Below are positions 52,597 to 61,496 of a stretch of DNA of 64,000 nt, in pieces (the first letter of the stretch is position 1; the number at the start of each line of letters is the position of its first letter). Source of the DNA: QQWI01 sp964522015 (GTDB taxonomy: Bacteria; Bacillota; Clostridia; Peptostreptococcales; Acidaminobacteraceae); contig CAZFST010000010.1 in assembly GCA_964522015.1 (NCBI GenBank), forward strand, positions 1 through 64,000, written 5' to 3'. Made by a program: the position numbers and the translations under genes. Below the pieces are notes generated by a model, which searched no databases, had not been told where the DNA came from, and saw nothing but the letters and a program-made list of their open reading frames with translations.

Positions 52597-52633
52597 GGCA
52601 TCCTCTTTCTTTTTATGGTATAGTAAATTTCTA

Positions 52634-52642
52634 TGGTATAAT
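52634..52642 (+). promoter_or_regulatory. Extended -10 promoter near dapF
   Basis: TGGTATAAT is a perfect -10 box with the TGn extension about 95 bases before dapF. The -35 region is weak, as is allowed for extended -10 promoters. Confidence 0.4.
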
Positions 52643-52738
52643 GATTATATCACGATTTAATCAAAATACGCACGCCTAGATTGACTGTAAGTTGTTTAGT
52701 GCAGATGTCAGGCTGTTTCAAATAATGAGGTTAGTCAT

Positions 52739-53539
52739 ATGCGCTTTGAGAAATGGCAAGCAGCAGGTAATGATTTTATCATTATGGAACCAGAACAGGT
52801 TGGGAATGAGACCCTGGGGAATCTCGCAAAGACCCTTTGTCACCGCCGTTATGGCATTGGTGCTGATGGTTTAATGATCGTTGAACAAACCGATGGTCGT
52901 TTTTTTATGCGATTTATCAACCAAGACGGTTCGGTGGCCCAGATGTGTGGTAATGGCCTGCGGTGTTTTGCAGCCTATATCTTTAAACATCATCGTCCGC
53001 AGGCTTCAGCCTTGACCATTGATACATTAGCTGGTGTTTACCATGTTAAAAAAGAGTTGGATGACCATGGAGAAATTCAAGTAGTCATTGATATGGGCAG
53101 GATTTCAGAACTTGAAAAACCCCATATTGAAACGTTTGACGGCGACCTAAAAGGGTACTATATGACAATGGGAGTGCCCCATACGGTTATTTTTGCTTGG
53201 CGAGAAGACGAAGAGACTGCCAAAGAAGGTCGCTTAATTGAACAGGACCAAAGATTTTCCGAGGGCACCAACGTCAATTACTGTCAAGTGATTGATAAGC
53301 ATCATATGCGCATTAAAACTTGGGAGCGGGGAGCTGGCTTAACCCTGGCCTGTGGCACTGGCGCTACTGCAGCCGTTTATACTGCCCAAACTTTGGGGTT
53401 AGTAGATCAAAAGGTAAGAGTTGATGCGCCCGGTGGCACCATTTGGGTCCACAGGGATGGGACGAGTTTATTTTTAGTGGGTAATGCAATCCGAGTTTTT
53501 GACGGTTGCTATGATAAAGACTTTGCAAAAAAGAGGTGA
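52739..53539 (+). CDS. dapF: Diaminopimelate epimerase
   Basis: A 266-residue enzyme converting LL- to meso-diaminopimelate for lysine and peptidoglycan. The two catalytic Cys lie in MCGNGLRCFA (about residue 73) and LACGTGATAA (about residue 209). KWQAAGNDFIIM opens the protein as usual. Its 3' end lies close to the start of yicC, and the genes downstream run in the same direction. Confidence 0.94.
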   Translation: MRFEKWQAAGNDFIIMEPEQVGNETLGNLAKTLCHRRYGIGADGLMIVEQTDGRFFMRFINQDGSVAQMCGNGLRCFAAYIFKHHRPQASALTIDTLAGVYHVKKELDDHGEIQVVIDMGRISELEKPHIETFDGDLKGYYMTMGVPHTVIFAWREDEETAKEGRLIEQDQRFSEGTNVNYCQVIDKHHMRIKTWERGAGLTLACGTGATAAVYTAQTLGLVDQKVRVDAPGGTIWVHRDGTSLFLVGNAIRVFDGCYDKDFAKKR

Positions 53540-53544
53540 TTCAC

Positions 53545-54420
53545 ATGTACAGTATGACTGGATTTGGACGGGGCAGTGCAGAAAACCAATGGATGAAGAT
53601 TGTGGTAGAAGTCAAAACCGTGAATCATCGCTACACAGACTTTAATATTAAGATGCCAAAACGCTTTAACCAATTTGAAGAGACCATGAAAAAATCCATC
53701 AAAGCTGTTGTGGATAGGGGTCGTATTGAAGTGTATGTTCAATCGGAAAATTATCAAGCTAGCGATTACATGGTCAAACCCAATCACGGTGTTATTGAAC
53801 AGTATATCCATGCCCTCGGTGATATCGCCAATACTTATGGTATCACCGAAAAAGTAAGTCTTTCACATATTACAAGATTTCAAGATACCCTTGAGATTAC
53901 CACCCAAGAAATTGATGCCACAATGGTTGAAGAACTCTTGATGAAAGCCCTTGAAGATGCCCTTAAAAATTTGACAAAAATGCGTCAAGTAGAAGGGGTT
54001 AGTCTTTGTGCAGACGTTGAGAACAACCTGAGTTTCATCGAAGTGGTTTTAGGGCGCATTGAAAAACGAGCGCCAGAAATTGTAAGCCTTTATTATCAAA
54101 GAATGAAGGACCGTATCAAAGAATTAATTGGGGACTACCCATTGGATGAGAATCGTTTGATTTCTGAAGCTGCAGTTTTTGCAGATAAGACAAATATTGC
54201 AGAAGAAATTGTACGGCTCAAGGCACATATAGAGCAACTTCGCAGCATTCTTAATTTAAAAGAACCAATTGGTCGAAAGTTGGACTTTTTAATTCAAGAG
54301 ATGAACCGAGAAATCAATACAATTGGATCCAAGTCCCCTGATATTGATATCTCAAACGATGTGGTAGAACTAAAAAGCACCTTAGAAAAAGTTCGAGAGC
54401 AGGTGCAAAATATTGAGTAA
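53545..54420 (+). CDS. yicC: YicC family endoribonuclease
   Basis: A 291-residue YicC/YloC family protein, a recently recognised RNase. The N-terminus MYSMTGFGRG and VEVKTVNHRYTDFNIKMP, and the C-terminal GRKLDFLIQEMNREINTIGSKS are hallmarks. ATG 53545 follows AGAGGTG with good spacing; the GTG at 53536 overlaps that site. It overlaps the upstream end of the gmk frame. In many Clostridia a small remA gene stands between yicC and gmk; none is present here. Confidence 0.9.
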   Translation: MYSMTGFGRGSAENQWMKIVVEVKTVNHRYTDFNIKMPKRFNQFEETMKKSIKAVVDRGRIEVYVQSENYQASDYMVKPNHGVIEQYIHALGDIANTYGITEKVSLSHITRFQDTLEITTQEIDATMVEELLMKALEDALKNLTKMRQVEGVSLCADVENNLSFIEVVLGRIEKRAPEIVSLYYQRMKDRIKELIGDYPLDENRLISEAAVFADKTNIAEEIVRLKAHIEQLRSILNLKEPIGRKLDFLIQEMNREINTIGSKSPDIDISNDVVELKSTLEKVREQVQNIE

Positions 54421-54433
54421 CGGGGGGGCGCAC

Positions 54434-55045
54434 ATGGTTAGAAAAGGTGTACTCTTAGTGGTATCAGGACCTTCCGGTGCTGGTAAAGGCACTATTTGCA
54501 AGGCGCTTTTAGAAAGAAATCCCAATATTCAAATTTCGGTTTCCGCCACAACCCGTTCACCTAGAGCTGGAGAAGTGCCAGGTGTCAATTATCATTTTCT
54601 TACCAAAGAAACCTTTGAAGAGCGTATCGCAACAGAAGGGTTCCTTGAGCATGCAAAGGTCTACGATAATTATTATGGCACACCAAAAGACAACGTCATG
54701 GCTGTACTTGAAAATGGAGATGATATCTTGTTAGAGATTGATATTCAGGGAGCGATGCAAGTTCGTGACCGCATGCCTGATGGGATTTACGTTTTTATTT
54801 TACCGCCAAGCATGTCTGAACTTAAAAACAGGATTATTAAGCGTGGTTCTGAAACTGAAGAAAGCTTAAATAAACGCTTCAATAGCGCTTATCAAGAAAT
54901 TGACTTCATCAAGAAATACGATTATTATATCATTAATGACAACTTGGAAAATGCAGTCTATACTTTAGAGAGCATTATTCACGCAGAAAAACACCGTGTG
55001 GTGAAGGATATGGCCGACATCATTCAGGAAATTAAGGAGATCTAA
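54434..55045 (+). CDS. gmk: Guanylate kinase
   Basis: A 203-residue enzyme phosphorylating GMP to GDP. P-loop VVSGPSGAGKGT, then SATTRSPRAGEVPGVNYHFL with GMP-binding residues, and LLEIDIQGAMQVR. ATG 54434 follows a GGGGGGG run; an in-frame ATG at 54413 lies inside yicC and is less likely. rpoZ begins one base after the stop. Confidence 0.94.
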   Translation: MVRKGVLLVVSGPSGAGKGTICKALLERNPNIQISVSATTRSPRAGEVPGVNYHFLTKETFEERIATEGFLEHAKVYDNYYGTPKDNVMAVLENGDDILLEIDIQGAMQVRDRMPDGIYVFILPPSMSELKNRIIKRGSETEESLNKRFNSAYQEIDFIKKYDYYIINDNLENAVYTLESIIHAEKHRVVKDMADIIQEIKEI

Positions 55046-55046
55046 T

Positions 55047-55235
55047 ATGTTAAAACCACCTATTGACGAATTGGTACAAATGGCAGGTAGCCGTTATGCT
55101 CTAGTAATTGCAACGTCTAAACGTGCTCGACGTATTATCGAAGGCGAAAAAGTGATGATTGAAACAGATTTGACTAAGCCTGTTTCTATTGCTGTTAGAG
55201 AACTCTATGCGGGAAAATTCTCCGTTAAAAAATAA
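55047..55235 (+). CDS. rpoZ: RNA polymerase omega subunit
   Basis: A 62-residue omega subunit that helps assemble RNA polymerase. It contains PPIDELVQMAGSRYALVIATSKRARRI, the conserved core. AAGGAG precedes the ATG. It lies between gmk and coaBC as in most Firmicutes. Confidence 0.92.
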   Translation: MLKPPIDELVQMAGSRYALVIATSKRARRIIEGEKVMIETDLTKPVSIAVRELYAGKFSVKK

Positions 55236-55245
55236 GGAGTTATGA

Positions 55246-56463
55246 ATGATGGAAGGCGTCAACATCGTATTAGGGGTTACAGGGGGCATCGCTGTTTATA
55301 AAGCTTGCGACCTTGTCAGTAGACTCAAGAAATTGGGAGCTAATATCGACGTGATCATGACTGCTTCTGCATGTGAATTTGTAGCGCCATTGACATTCCA
55401 GTCACTGGCGCTTAATCGCGTGGTTACAGATACCTTCGCCGAACCTAAAGCTTGGGAAATTGGTCATATCGCACTGGCTAAAAAAGCTTCTGTATTTGTC
55501 ATTGCCCCTGCAACTGCCAATATCATTGGGAAAATTGCCAATGGCATTGCGGATGACATGCTCTCGACTACTGTAATGGCTACAAGGGCCCCAGTGCTCA
55601 TTGCTCCGGCAATGAATACAGCCATGTATGAAAATCCTATCGTTCAAGCAAATATCGAGAAACTCAAAGGCCTCGGCTATTATTTTGTGGAGCCAGAAAG
55701 TGGACGCTTGGCGTGCAACGATATTGGAAAGGGTAAGTTAGCCCAGCCTGAAGAAATTCTAAGGCACATTCAGATGATTCTTTATCCAAAAAAAGATTTA
55801 GTGGGAAAAAACATTTTGATTACAGCGGGACCTACGGCGGAAGCCATTGATCCTGTCAGATACATTACCAATAGATCCACGGGGATTATGGGTTATACAG
55901 TGGCCGAAATCGCAGTGCTCCGTGGGGCCAATGTCACTTTGATCACGGGGCCTACGGCACTAACCCCTCCAAAAGACGTGACAGTTATCCCGGTGGAGTC
56001 AGCAAGAGACATGCAGAACGCTGTGATGGGGTTAAAATCTCAAATGGATATTTATGTATCCACTGCAGCGGTAGCAGATTACAGACCCACAGAAATCGCC
56101 ACCCAAAAGATCAAAAAACAAGATGGTGATTCGGTAATTGAACTGACCAGAAACCCTGATATTTTACAAGGTGTTGGTGCTGATAAAGGGAGTTTGTATA
56201 CGGTGGGTTTTTCCGTTGAAACCGAAAATGTCATCGAAAACTCTTGGAAAAAGAGGGCTAAGAAGAATTTGGATCTTTTAGTGGTCAACGATGTAACAAA
56301 AGAAGGGGCTGGATTTGGGACACAAACCAACATCGTCTCCTTCTTGACAAAGTATGGTACCTGTATCGATTACCCTCTGATGACCAAGCGAGAAGTGGCT
56401 GAGCATATTTGGGATTATGTTGTTGCAGATATCAGTGCCCACCAGTCTCTCATTGTGGAGTAA
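55246..56463 (+). CDS. coaBC: CoaBC (phosphopantothenoylcysteine decarboxylase/synthetase)
   Basis: A 405-residue bifunctional enzyme of coenzyme A synthesis. The CoaC half shows LGVTGGIAVYKACDLV, the catalytic His region WEIGHIALAKKA and the PAMNTAMYENP motif; the CoaB half shows ITAGPTAEAIDPVRYITN and STAAVADYRP. AAGGAG precedes the start. A hairpin in the 77-base gap to priA may reduce read-through. Confidence 0.94.
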   Translation: MMEGVNIVLGVTGGIAVYKACDLVSRLKKLGANIDVIMTASACEFVAPLTFQSLALNRVVTDTFAEPKAWEIGHIALAKKASVFVIAPATANIIGKIANGIADDMLSTTVMATRAPVLIAPAMNTAMYENPIVQANIEKLKGLGYYFVEPESGRLACNDIGKGKLAQPEEILRHIQMILYPKKDLVGKNILITAGPTAEAIDPVRYITNRSTGIMGYTVAEIAVLRGANVTLITGPTALTPPKDVTVIPVESARDMQNAVMGLKSQMDIYVSTAAVADYRPTEIATQKIKKQDGDSVIELTRNPDILQGVGADKGSLYTVGFSVETENVIENSWKKRAKKNLDLLVVNDVTKEGAGFGTQTNIVSFLTKYGTCIDYPLMTKREVAEHIWDYVVADISAHQSLIVE

Positions 56464-56488
56464 AAGAACTGGTTCTAATCATAAAATC

Positions 56489-56514
56489 AACGGGGACGTC
56501 ATAACGTCCCCGTT
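56489..56514 (+). terminator. Hairpin between coaBC and priA
   Basis: 11-bp perfect GC-rich arms AACGGGGACGT and ACGTCCCCGTT with a 4-base loop, followed only by TCAAT. It may attenuate or protect the transcript rather than stop it. Confidence 0.5.
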
Positions 56515-56540
56515 TCAATATGTCAAGAAAGGAGGTTGCC

Positions 56541-58925
56541 GTGTTTGTAGAAGTTGTATTAAGAGAGTTAAGTCGAACCCTGGATCAGCTCTTTACCTAT
56601 GCGGTACCTTTAAATTTACAAGAAAAACTGATGGTAGGAGACAGGGTGGTAGTGCCCTTCGGCGGTGGCAATCGGTTTTTAGATGGGGTTGTATGGCGGA
56701 TTTTCAGTGATGTGCCTGAGTTTAAAACAAAGGACATTTGCGCTGTTTTGGCTACAACCTATCGGATGAGCCCGTCTCAAATGACTTTAATTCGTACTTT
56801 GAGGTCCCGCTATGGGGCAACCTATAGTCAAGGTTTTCAGTGTGTTTTACCAAGTCCTTATCAACTGGAAGTCACCTCAGTTTATGGAACGACAGAAAAA
56901 ACCATGGCATGGGGGCCTATTGGGGATGTTTTTCTTGAAAGTGATCTGCTAAAAGTCACCACAAAAACAAATTTGCAAAAGGCCCTTAAAAGTGGTGACC
57001 TTCTTAAGTTTCCACAGTTTGAATTGAAAGTCGTCCAACGGGTTGAAGAGAGCATCACTTGTCTTTTTGAAAATCTAGAGGGGACTCTTGAGTCCATTCC
57101 AGCTGGGCATGTGAAAAGAAGACGGCTACTGACCCATCTTTTTGGCGTTGGACAGACCACCCTTAGCGAATTGACCGGGGCCACACTAGCCACTAGAAAA
57201 GATGTGATGGCTCTTGTTGATAAGGGGCTTGCTCAGTATGAGGTATTAGCCCTTTCTGCGGATTTTCTGAACCATAGTCTCCCACACTTGAAGGAAGACT
57301 TACCAGCGTTAACGGCTGATCAATCTCAGGTTGTCACTAAATTTTGGTCAGGGAAGACCCGGGGTTTGCTTCAAGGGATTACGGGTAGTGGTAAAACCAG
57401 GGTTTATTTAGAACTGGCTAAACGGGTTCTGGCCAGTGGGAGACAGGTGCTGGTTTTAGTACCGGAAATCTCTCTAACCCCTCAGCTAGTGAGTCGGTTT
57501 GCCAGCCATTTAACCGATCAAATTGCAGTACTACACAATAAAGTTCACGCTAAAGATAAAATGGATTTCTTTAACCGTATTGGGGACGGTTCTATTCAGG
57601 TGGTGGTTGGTGCAAGGTCAGCAATCTTTGCTCCCTTTAAGAATCTGGGTCTGATCTTAATAGACGAAGAACACGAAGGCTCCTTTAAGTCCGACAGGAC
57701 CCCCCGTTACGATGCTCGGGAATTGGCCATGGATTTAAGTGAGAAGTTGCCCTGCCCGATTTTGTTTGGCTCCGCATCTCCTTCTCTTGAAACACGCTAT
57801 CTTGCAGATAATGGCGTGCTGGATGCCCTGAGCTTAACAAGGCGTATTGGGGAAGCCACTTTGCCTGAGGTCAATTTAATTGACCTGAGAAACACCCCAC
57901 AAGTTGCCCCCCTTCTGACGATGCCTTTTTTAGAGGCATTAGAAGCTACTTTGGCACGGGGAGAGCAAGCTATTATTTTGCATAATCGAAAGGGTTTTGC
58001 CAATTATGTGCAGTGTCATACCTGTGGGCATGTGGAAAAGTGCGGAAATTGTGATATACCCTTGACGGTTTATCAACAGGGGGCCAAACTTGCTTGTCAT
58101 TATTGCGGGTATCAAAAGCCTGTGGTGGCTCAAAATCAAGTTTGTTCAGTGTGTGGTGGGGAAGTGGCATATAAGGGTTTTGGATTAGAACAAGTGGTGA
58201 CAGCGCTGACAGCCCGTTATCCCGGGACTGAGATGGTGACTTTAGATGCAGATGTGGTTAAGGATCAAGATGATTTAATTCGAATTCTAGAGGATTTTAG
58301 AGCAGGAAAAATCAAGGTGCTAATAGGCACGCAGATTCTTGCGAAAGGGTTAGATTTCCCTAATGTAACTTTTGTGGGTGTGTTACTAGCGGATCAAATG
58401 CTGAATATGCCAGATTATAGCGCCTCGGAGCGGACCATGCAATTGCTTTTACAGGTGGCTGGTCGGGCAGGTCGTCATGGCAGAAAAGGTCAAGTATTCA
58501 TTCAGACTTATCAACCAGACCATGGTGTGATTCAGCGGGTTGCGGCTCATAATTACGATGGTTTTGTCTTTGAAGAGAAGAAGTTGCGTCAAGCCCTGTG
58601 CTACCCTCCTTATGGTAAACTATATGGCATACGGATTGTCGGCGAACAGGCTCATCTGGTGAAGCAGCAATCTGAACGGATTTATGACTTTTATGTGTCG
58701 ATTTTTAAACGTCACAATATTTCTACGCAAATATTCCCGCCTAATCCCGCGTATTATGGTAAAATTAAAAATAAGTATGTTTTTAATGTTTTGCTTAAAG
58801 GGGATACTAATAATCATCGACAAATGATAAAAATGCTTTATCTTGGACTGGTGAAGAATCAGTACGACATCATCAACACAGACTGCCACGTGGATTTTTC
58901 AATCAATCCCACCATGATGGGCTAG
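56541..58925 (+). CDS. priA: Primosomal protein N' (replication restart helicase PriA)
   Basis: A 794-residue 3'-5' helicase that restarts collapsed forks. N-terminal 3'BD domain, Walker A GITGSGKTRVYLE, DEEH box LIDEEHEGSFK, zinc-binding cysteines in CHTCGHVEKCGNC, CHYCGYQ and CSVCGGE, and the C-terminal helicase motif VAGRAGRHGRKGQV. GTG 56541 is chosen because AAGGAGG lies five bases before it; the ATG at 56520 precedes that site. Confidence 0.93.
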   Translation: MFVEVVLRELSRTLDQLFTYAVPLNLQEKLMVGDRVVVPFGGGNRFLDGVVWRIFSDVPEFKTKDICAVLATTYRMSPSQMTLIRTLRSRYGATYSQGFQCVLPSPYQLEVTSVYGTTEKTMAWGPIGDVFLESDLLKVTTKTNLQKALKSGDLLKFPQFELKVVQRVEESITCLFENLEGTLESIPAGHVKRRRLLTHLFGVGQTTLSELTGATLATRKDVMALVDKGLAQYEVLALSADFLNHSLPHLKEDLPALTADQSQVVTKFWSGKTRGLLQGITGSGKTRVYLELAKRVLASGRQVLVLVPEISLTPQLVSRFASHLTDQIAVLHNKVHAKDKMDFFNRIGDGSIQVVVGARSAIFAPFKNLGLILIDEEHEGSFKSDRTPRYDARELAMDLSEKLPCPILFGSASPSLETRYLADNGVLDALSLTRRIGEATLPEVNLIDLRNTPQVAPLLTMPFLEALEATLARGEQAIILHNRKGFANYVQCHTCGHVEKCGNCDIPLTVYQQGAKLACHYCGYQKPVVAQNQVCSVCGGEVAYKGFGLEQVVTALTARYPGTEMVTLDADVVKDQDDLIRILEDFRAGKIKVLIGTQILAKGLDFPNVTFVGVLLADQMLNMPDYSASERTMQLLLQVAGRAGRHGRKGQVFIQTYQPDHGVIQRVAAHNYDGFVFEEKKLRQALCYPPYGKLYGIRIVGEQAHLVKQQSERIYDFYVSIFKRHNISTQIFPPNPAYYGKIKNKYVFNVLLKGDTNNHRQMIKMLYLGLVKNQYDIINTDCHVDFSINPTMMG

Positions 58926-59056
58926 TGTTGCTAGTCGTTATTGATTTATTGAAGGAAACAGATTGCAGATGGAAAAGGCGTATTAAGCGGTAAAATAATT
59001 AAAATAAAGGCATATCATCGAGAGACTGACTCTCTAAATCACCCTTGGAGGCCCAT

Positions 59057-59584
59057 ATGGCACTGAGAATTATCAGAAAAGATAACGAACCTGTTTTAAG
59101 AAAAATGTCAAAAAATGTTGAAGTTTTTGACGAAAAATTGAAGATTTTAGTTGAAGACATGACCGATACCATGTACGATGCAGACGGCGTAGGCCTGGCA
59201 GCGCCACAAATTGGGATCTTGAAACGGGTTGTTGTCATCGATGTCTATGATGATTTTGGTGTCCGTGTGTTGATTAATCCAGCCATTATGGCTTCAAAAG
59301 GAGAACAACACGAAATAGAAGGTTGTTTAAGTGTCCCTGGGATGAGCGGTCGCGTCAAAAGGCCGGCTTGGGTTAAGGTGAGTTACCAAGATATTAACGG
59401 AACGTTTCACGAAATAGAGGGCACTGATCTATTATGTCGGGCCCTGTGTCACGAAATAGACCACCTCAATGGCATCATTTTCACCGATATTGCTGAAACG
59501 TTAAGCGATGATGAAGACGATGATTATGATGATGAAGAGGATTACGAAGACGATGATTTTGAAGATGAAGAAGATGAAAATTAA
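59057..59584 (+). CDS. def: Peptide deformylase with acidic tail
   Basis: A 175-residue enzyme removing formyl from nascent proteins. All three motifs are present: GVGLAAPQIG, EGCLS and HEIDHLNG, supplying Cys and two His for iron or zinc. Unusually, about the last 25 residues are almost all Asp/Glu (from DDEDDDYDDEE to the end), an acidic tail absent from typical deformylases. ATG 59057 follows GGAGG. The DNA of the tail is a GAT/GAA repeat-like run. Confidence 0.93.
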   Translation: MALRIIRKDNEPVLRKMSKNVEVFDEKLKILVEDMTDTMYDADGVGLAAPQIGILKRVVVIDVYDDFGVRVLINPAIMASKGEQHEIEGCLSVPGMSGRVKRPAWVKVSYQDINGTFHEIEGTDLLCRALCHEIDHLNGIIFTDIAETLSDDEDDDYDDEEDYEDDDFEDEEDEN

Positions 59585-59651
59585 GCTGAAAATGATAATG
59601 AATTTTCACCTGATAGGGATTTAGAGAGCTAAGTTGACAAGGAGGGCCAGT

Positions 59652-60620
59652 ATGAGAGTTGTTTTTATGGGGACGCCTGATTTTGCAGTACCAACATTAG
59701 AAGCCTTATGCTTCAACCACGATGTGATAGCCGTGGTGACCCAACCGGATAGACCAAGCGGCCGTGGTAAAAAATTAGCACCCCCACCTGTAAAAGTAGC
59801 TGCACTGAGTTATAATATTCCTGTCTATCAATTTGAAAAACTGAACACTGATGAGGCTAAAGCTGTGTTTGAAAAACTAGCCCCTGATATTATTGTGGTG
59901 GTTGCTTATGGGCAGCTCTTAAAACCTTGGCTTTTGAATTTGCCGACCTATGGCTGCTTAAATGTCCATGCTTCCCTTTTGCCAAAATGGCGGGGGGCAG
60001 CGCCCATTCACTGGGGAATTGTCAGTGGCGACACCGAGGGTGGTATCACCATTCAGCAAATGGATGTAGGCCTTGATACAGGAGATATGCTTCTTAAAAA
60101 GCAAGTGCCTATTACCCCACACATGACCTACGGGGATTTGCATGATGTTCTTAAAGTTGAGGGAGCACTTGCCCTTATTGAGACCCTGGATTTGGTTGAA
60201 CAGGGGGCCTTGAGGCCTGAAAAGCAGGATGATTCTCAGTTCACGTATGCGAAGATGATTGATCGGGATATGGCAAAAGTTGATTGGCAATCCCCTGGAA
60301 AGGCGATTGTGGACCTAATTCGTGGTTTTGACCCATGGCCAATTGCCTTCACAACCCTTGATGGAGAACGCATAAAGCTTTATCAAGCCTATATTTTAGA
60401 AAACCAGCTAGAAACCAAAAACGATGAAACCCCAGAAAATCAGTTGGCAATAATGGCTCCTGGTACAATTGTGGAGATTTTACCAACTGCGATTGTGGTG
60501 AAAACCATAGACGGCAGAATAGCCATCAAAGCAGTACAAGCTCCAAATGGCAAGCGAATGGACGTCAAAGCCTTTATGGCTGGGCATCCTCTTCCGGTCG
60601 GCACGGTATTTGGTCATTAA
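59652..60620 (+). CDS. fmt: Methionyl-tRNA formyltransferase
   Basis: A 322-residue enzyme that formylates initiator Met-tRNA, the partner of Def. VVFMGTPDFAVPTLEAL opens the protein; LNVHASLLPKWRGAAPIHW carries the catalytic Asn-His region; a C-terminal OB-like domain follows. ATG 59652 follows AAGGAGGG; the frame is open to 59634. Confidence 0.94.
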   Translation: MRVVFMGTPDFAVPTLEALCFNHDVIAVVTQPDRPSGRGKKLAPPPVKVAALSYNIPVYQFEKLNTDEAKAVFEKLAPDIIVVVAYGQLLKPWLLNLPTYGCLNVHASLLPKWRGAAPIHWGIVSGDTEGGITIQQMDVGLDTGDMLLKKQVPITPHMTYGDLHDVLKVEGALALIETLDLVEQGALRPEKQDDSQFTYAKMIDRDMAKVDWQSPGKAIVDLIRGFDPWPIAFTTLDGERIKLYQAYILENQLETKNDETPENQLAIMAPGTIVEILPTAIVVKTIDGRIAIKAVQAPNGKRMDVKAFMAGHPLPVGTVFGH

Positions 60621-60674
60621 TCAGTATGGCAGTGCCCAAGAGTAACTATAGTCACTGTGTAGGGAGTGGGTTTG

Positions 60675-61400
60675 ATGGGTAAACAACCGGCATTACAAGC
60701 CTATCTAGGGATTTTTGCGGTGATCATTATGATGATTACCGGTCTTTTATGGCTAGTTTCTATTTGGCTTCCGTCGTTCTTATGGTGGCTTGTGATTTTG
60801 GTGTTGGGTGTGAGTTTTGGTTATGTAGCAGGGATGATGATATTATTATCCCTGTTAGGCAGACTCACATTGACACCTAAAATTGCACTTCTGATTCGTC
60901 TGCAGATTTTATGGCTGTACGGGTTTATTGAAATCCTTTTTAAAGGATCAAAGAACTTAATTAAGCTGCAACAAGCTCTAATTGTACTGAATAATCGTCT
61001 GATTGACGCTTGTCATTTTAAAGTGCCATTTGAAAGAATTTTGGTGTTGACACCCCACTGTGTACAACTGTCTAAGTGCGGTTTCAAAGTCACTGGAGAA
61101 GAAAATCATTGTACCCAGTGCGGTGCTTGCAACGTTGGAACCCTTAAAGCAATTCAAAAGGCCTATGGTGTTCAAGTTGCCATTGCCACCGGGGGCACCT
61201 TGGCCAGAAAAGTGATTGTGGATAAAAAACCAAAACTCATCATCGCTGTCGCATGCGAAAGGGATTTAGTCAGTGGTTTAAGGGATGCCGGAGCCTTGCC
61301 AGTCTTCGCCATTCAAAATCATCGCCCCTTTGGTCCCTGTGTGGATACCACATTTGATGTGGTTAAATTAGAGGGCGTCATCAAGGATAAAGGCGAATAA
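60675..61400 (+). CDS. DUF116 membrane protein
   Basis: A 241-residue DUF116 protein. Two or three N-terminal membrane helices, then a cytosolic Cys-rich domain with VLTPHCVQLSKCGFKV, NHCTQCGACNVGTLK and VACERDLVSGLRDAG; the CxxCxxC-type cysteines suggest an Fe-S cluster or metal. The function is unknown. In Clostridia it often sits between fmt and rsmB, as here. ATG 60675 follows AGGGAG. Confidence 0.85.
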   Translation: MGKQPALQAYLGIFAVIIMMITGLLWLVSIWLPSFLWWLVILVLGVSFGYVAGMMILLSLLGRLTLTPKIALLIRLQILWLYGFIEILFKGSKNLIKLQQALIVLNNRLIDACHFKVPFERILVLTPHCVQLSKCGFKVTGEENHCTQCGACNVGTLKAIQKAYGVQVAIATGGTLARKVIVDKKPKLIIAVACERDLVSGLRDAGALPVFAIQNHRPFGPCVDTTFDVVKLEGVIKDKGE

Positions 61401-61416
61401 TTAGTTAATGCGATCT

Positions 61417-61443
61417 AAACGCCGCTAAAATGGCGTTTCTTTT
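61417..61443 (+). terminator. Terminator before rsmB
   Basis: AAACGCC-(8)-GGCGTTT is followed by CTTTTG. A second stem, GTGTTTTA/TAAAACAC, sits at 61460-61480 just before the rsmB ribosome binding site, so expression may be partly separated here. Confidence 0.6.
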
Positions 61444-61496
61444 GCGTTTAAAACCTAACGTGTTTTATTTCATAAAACACTATTTGGAGGTGTCAG

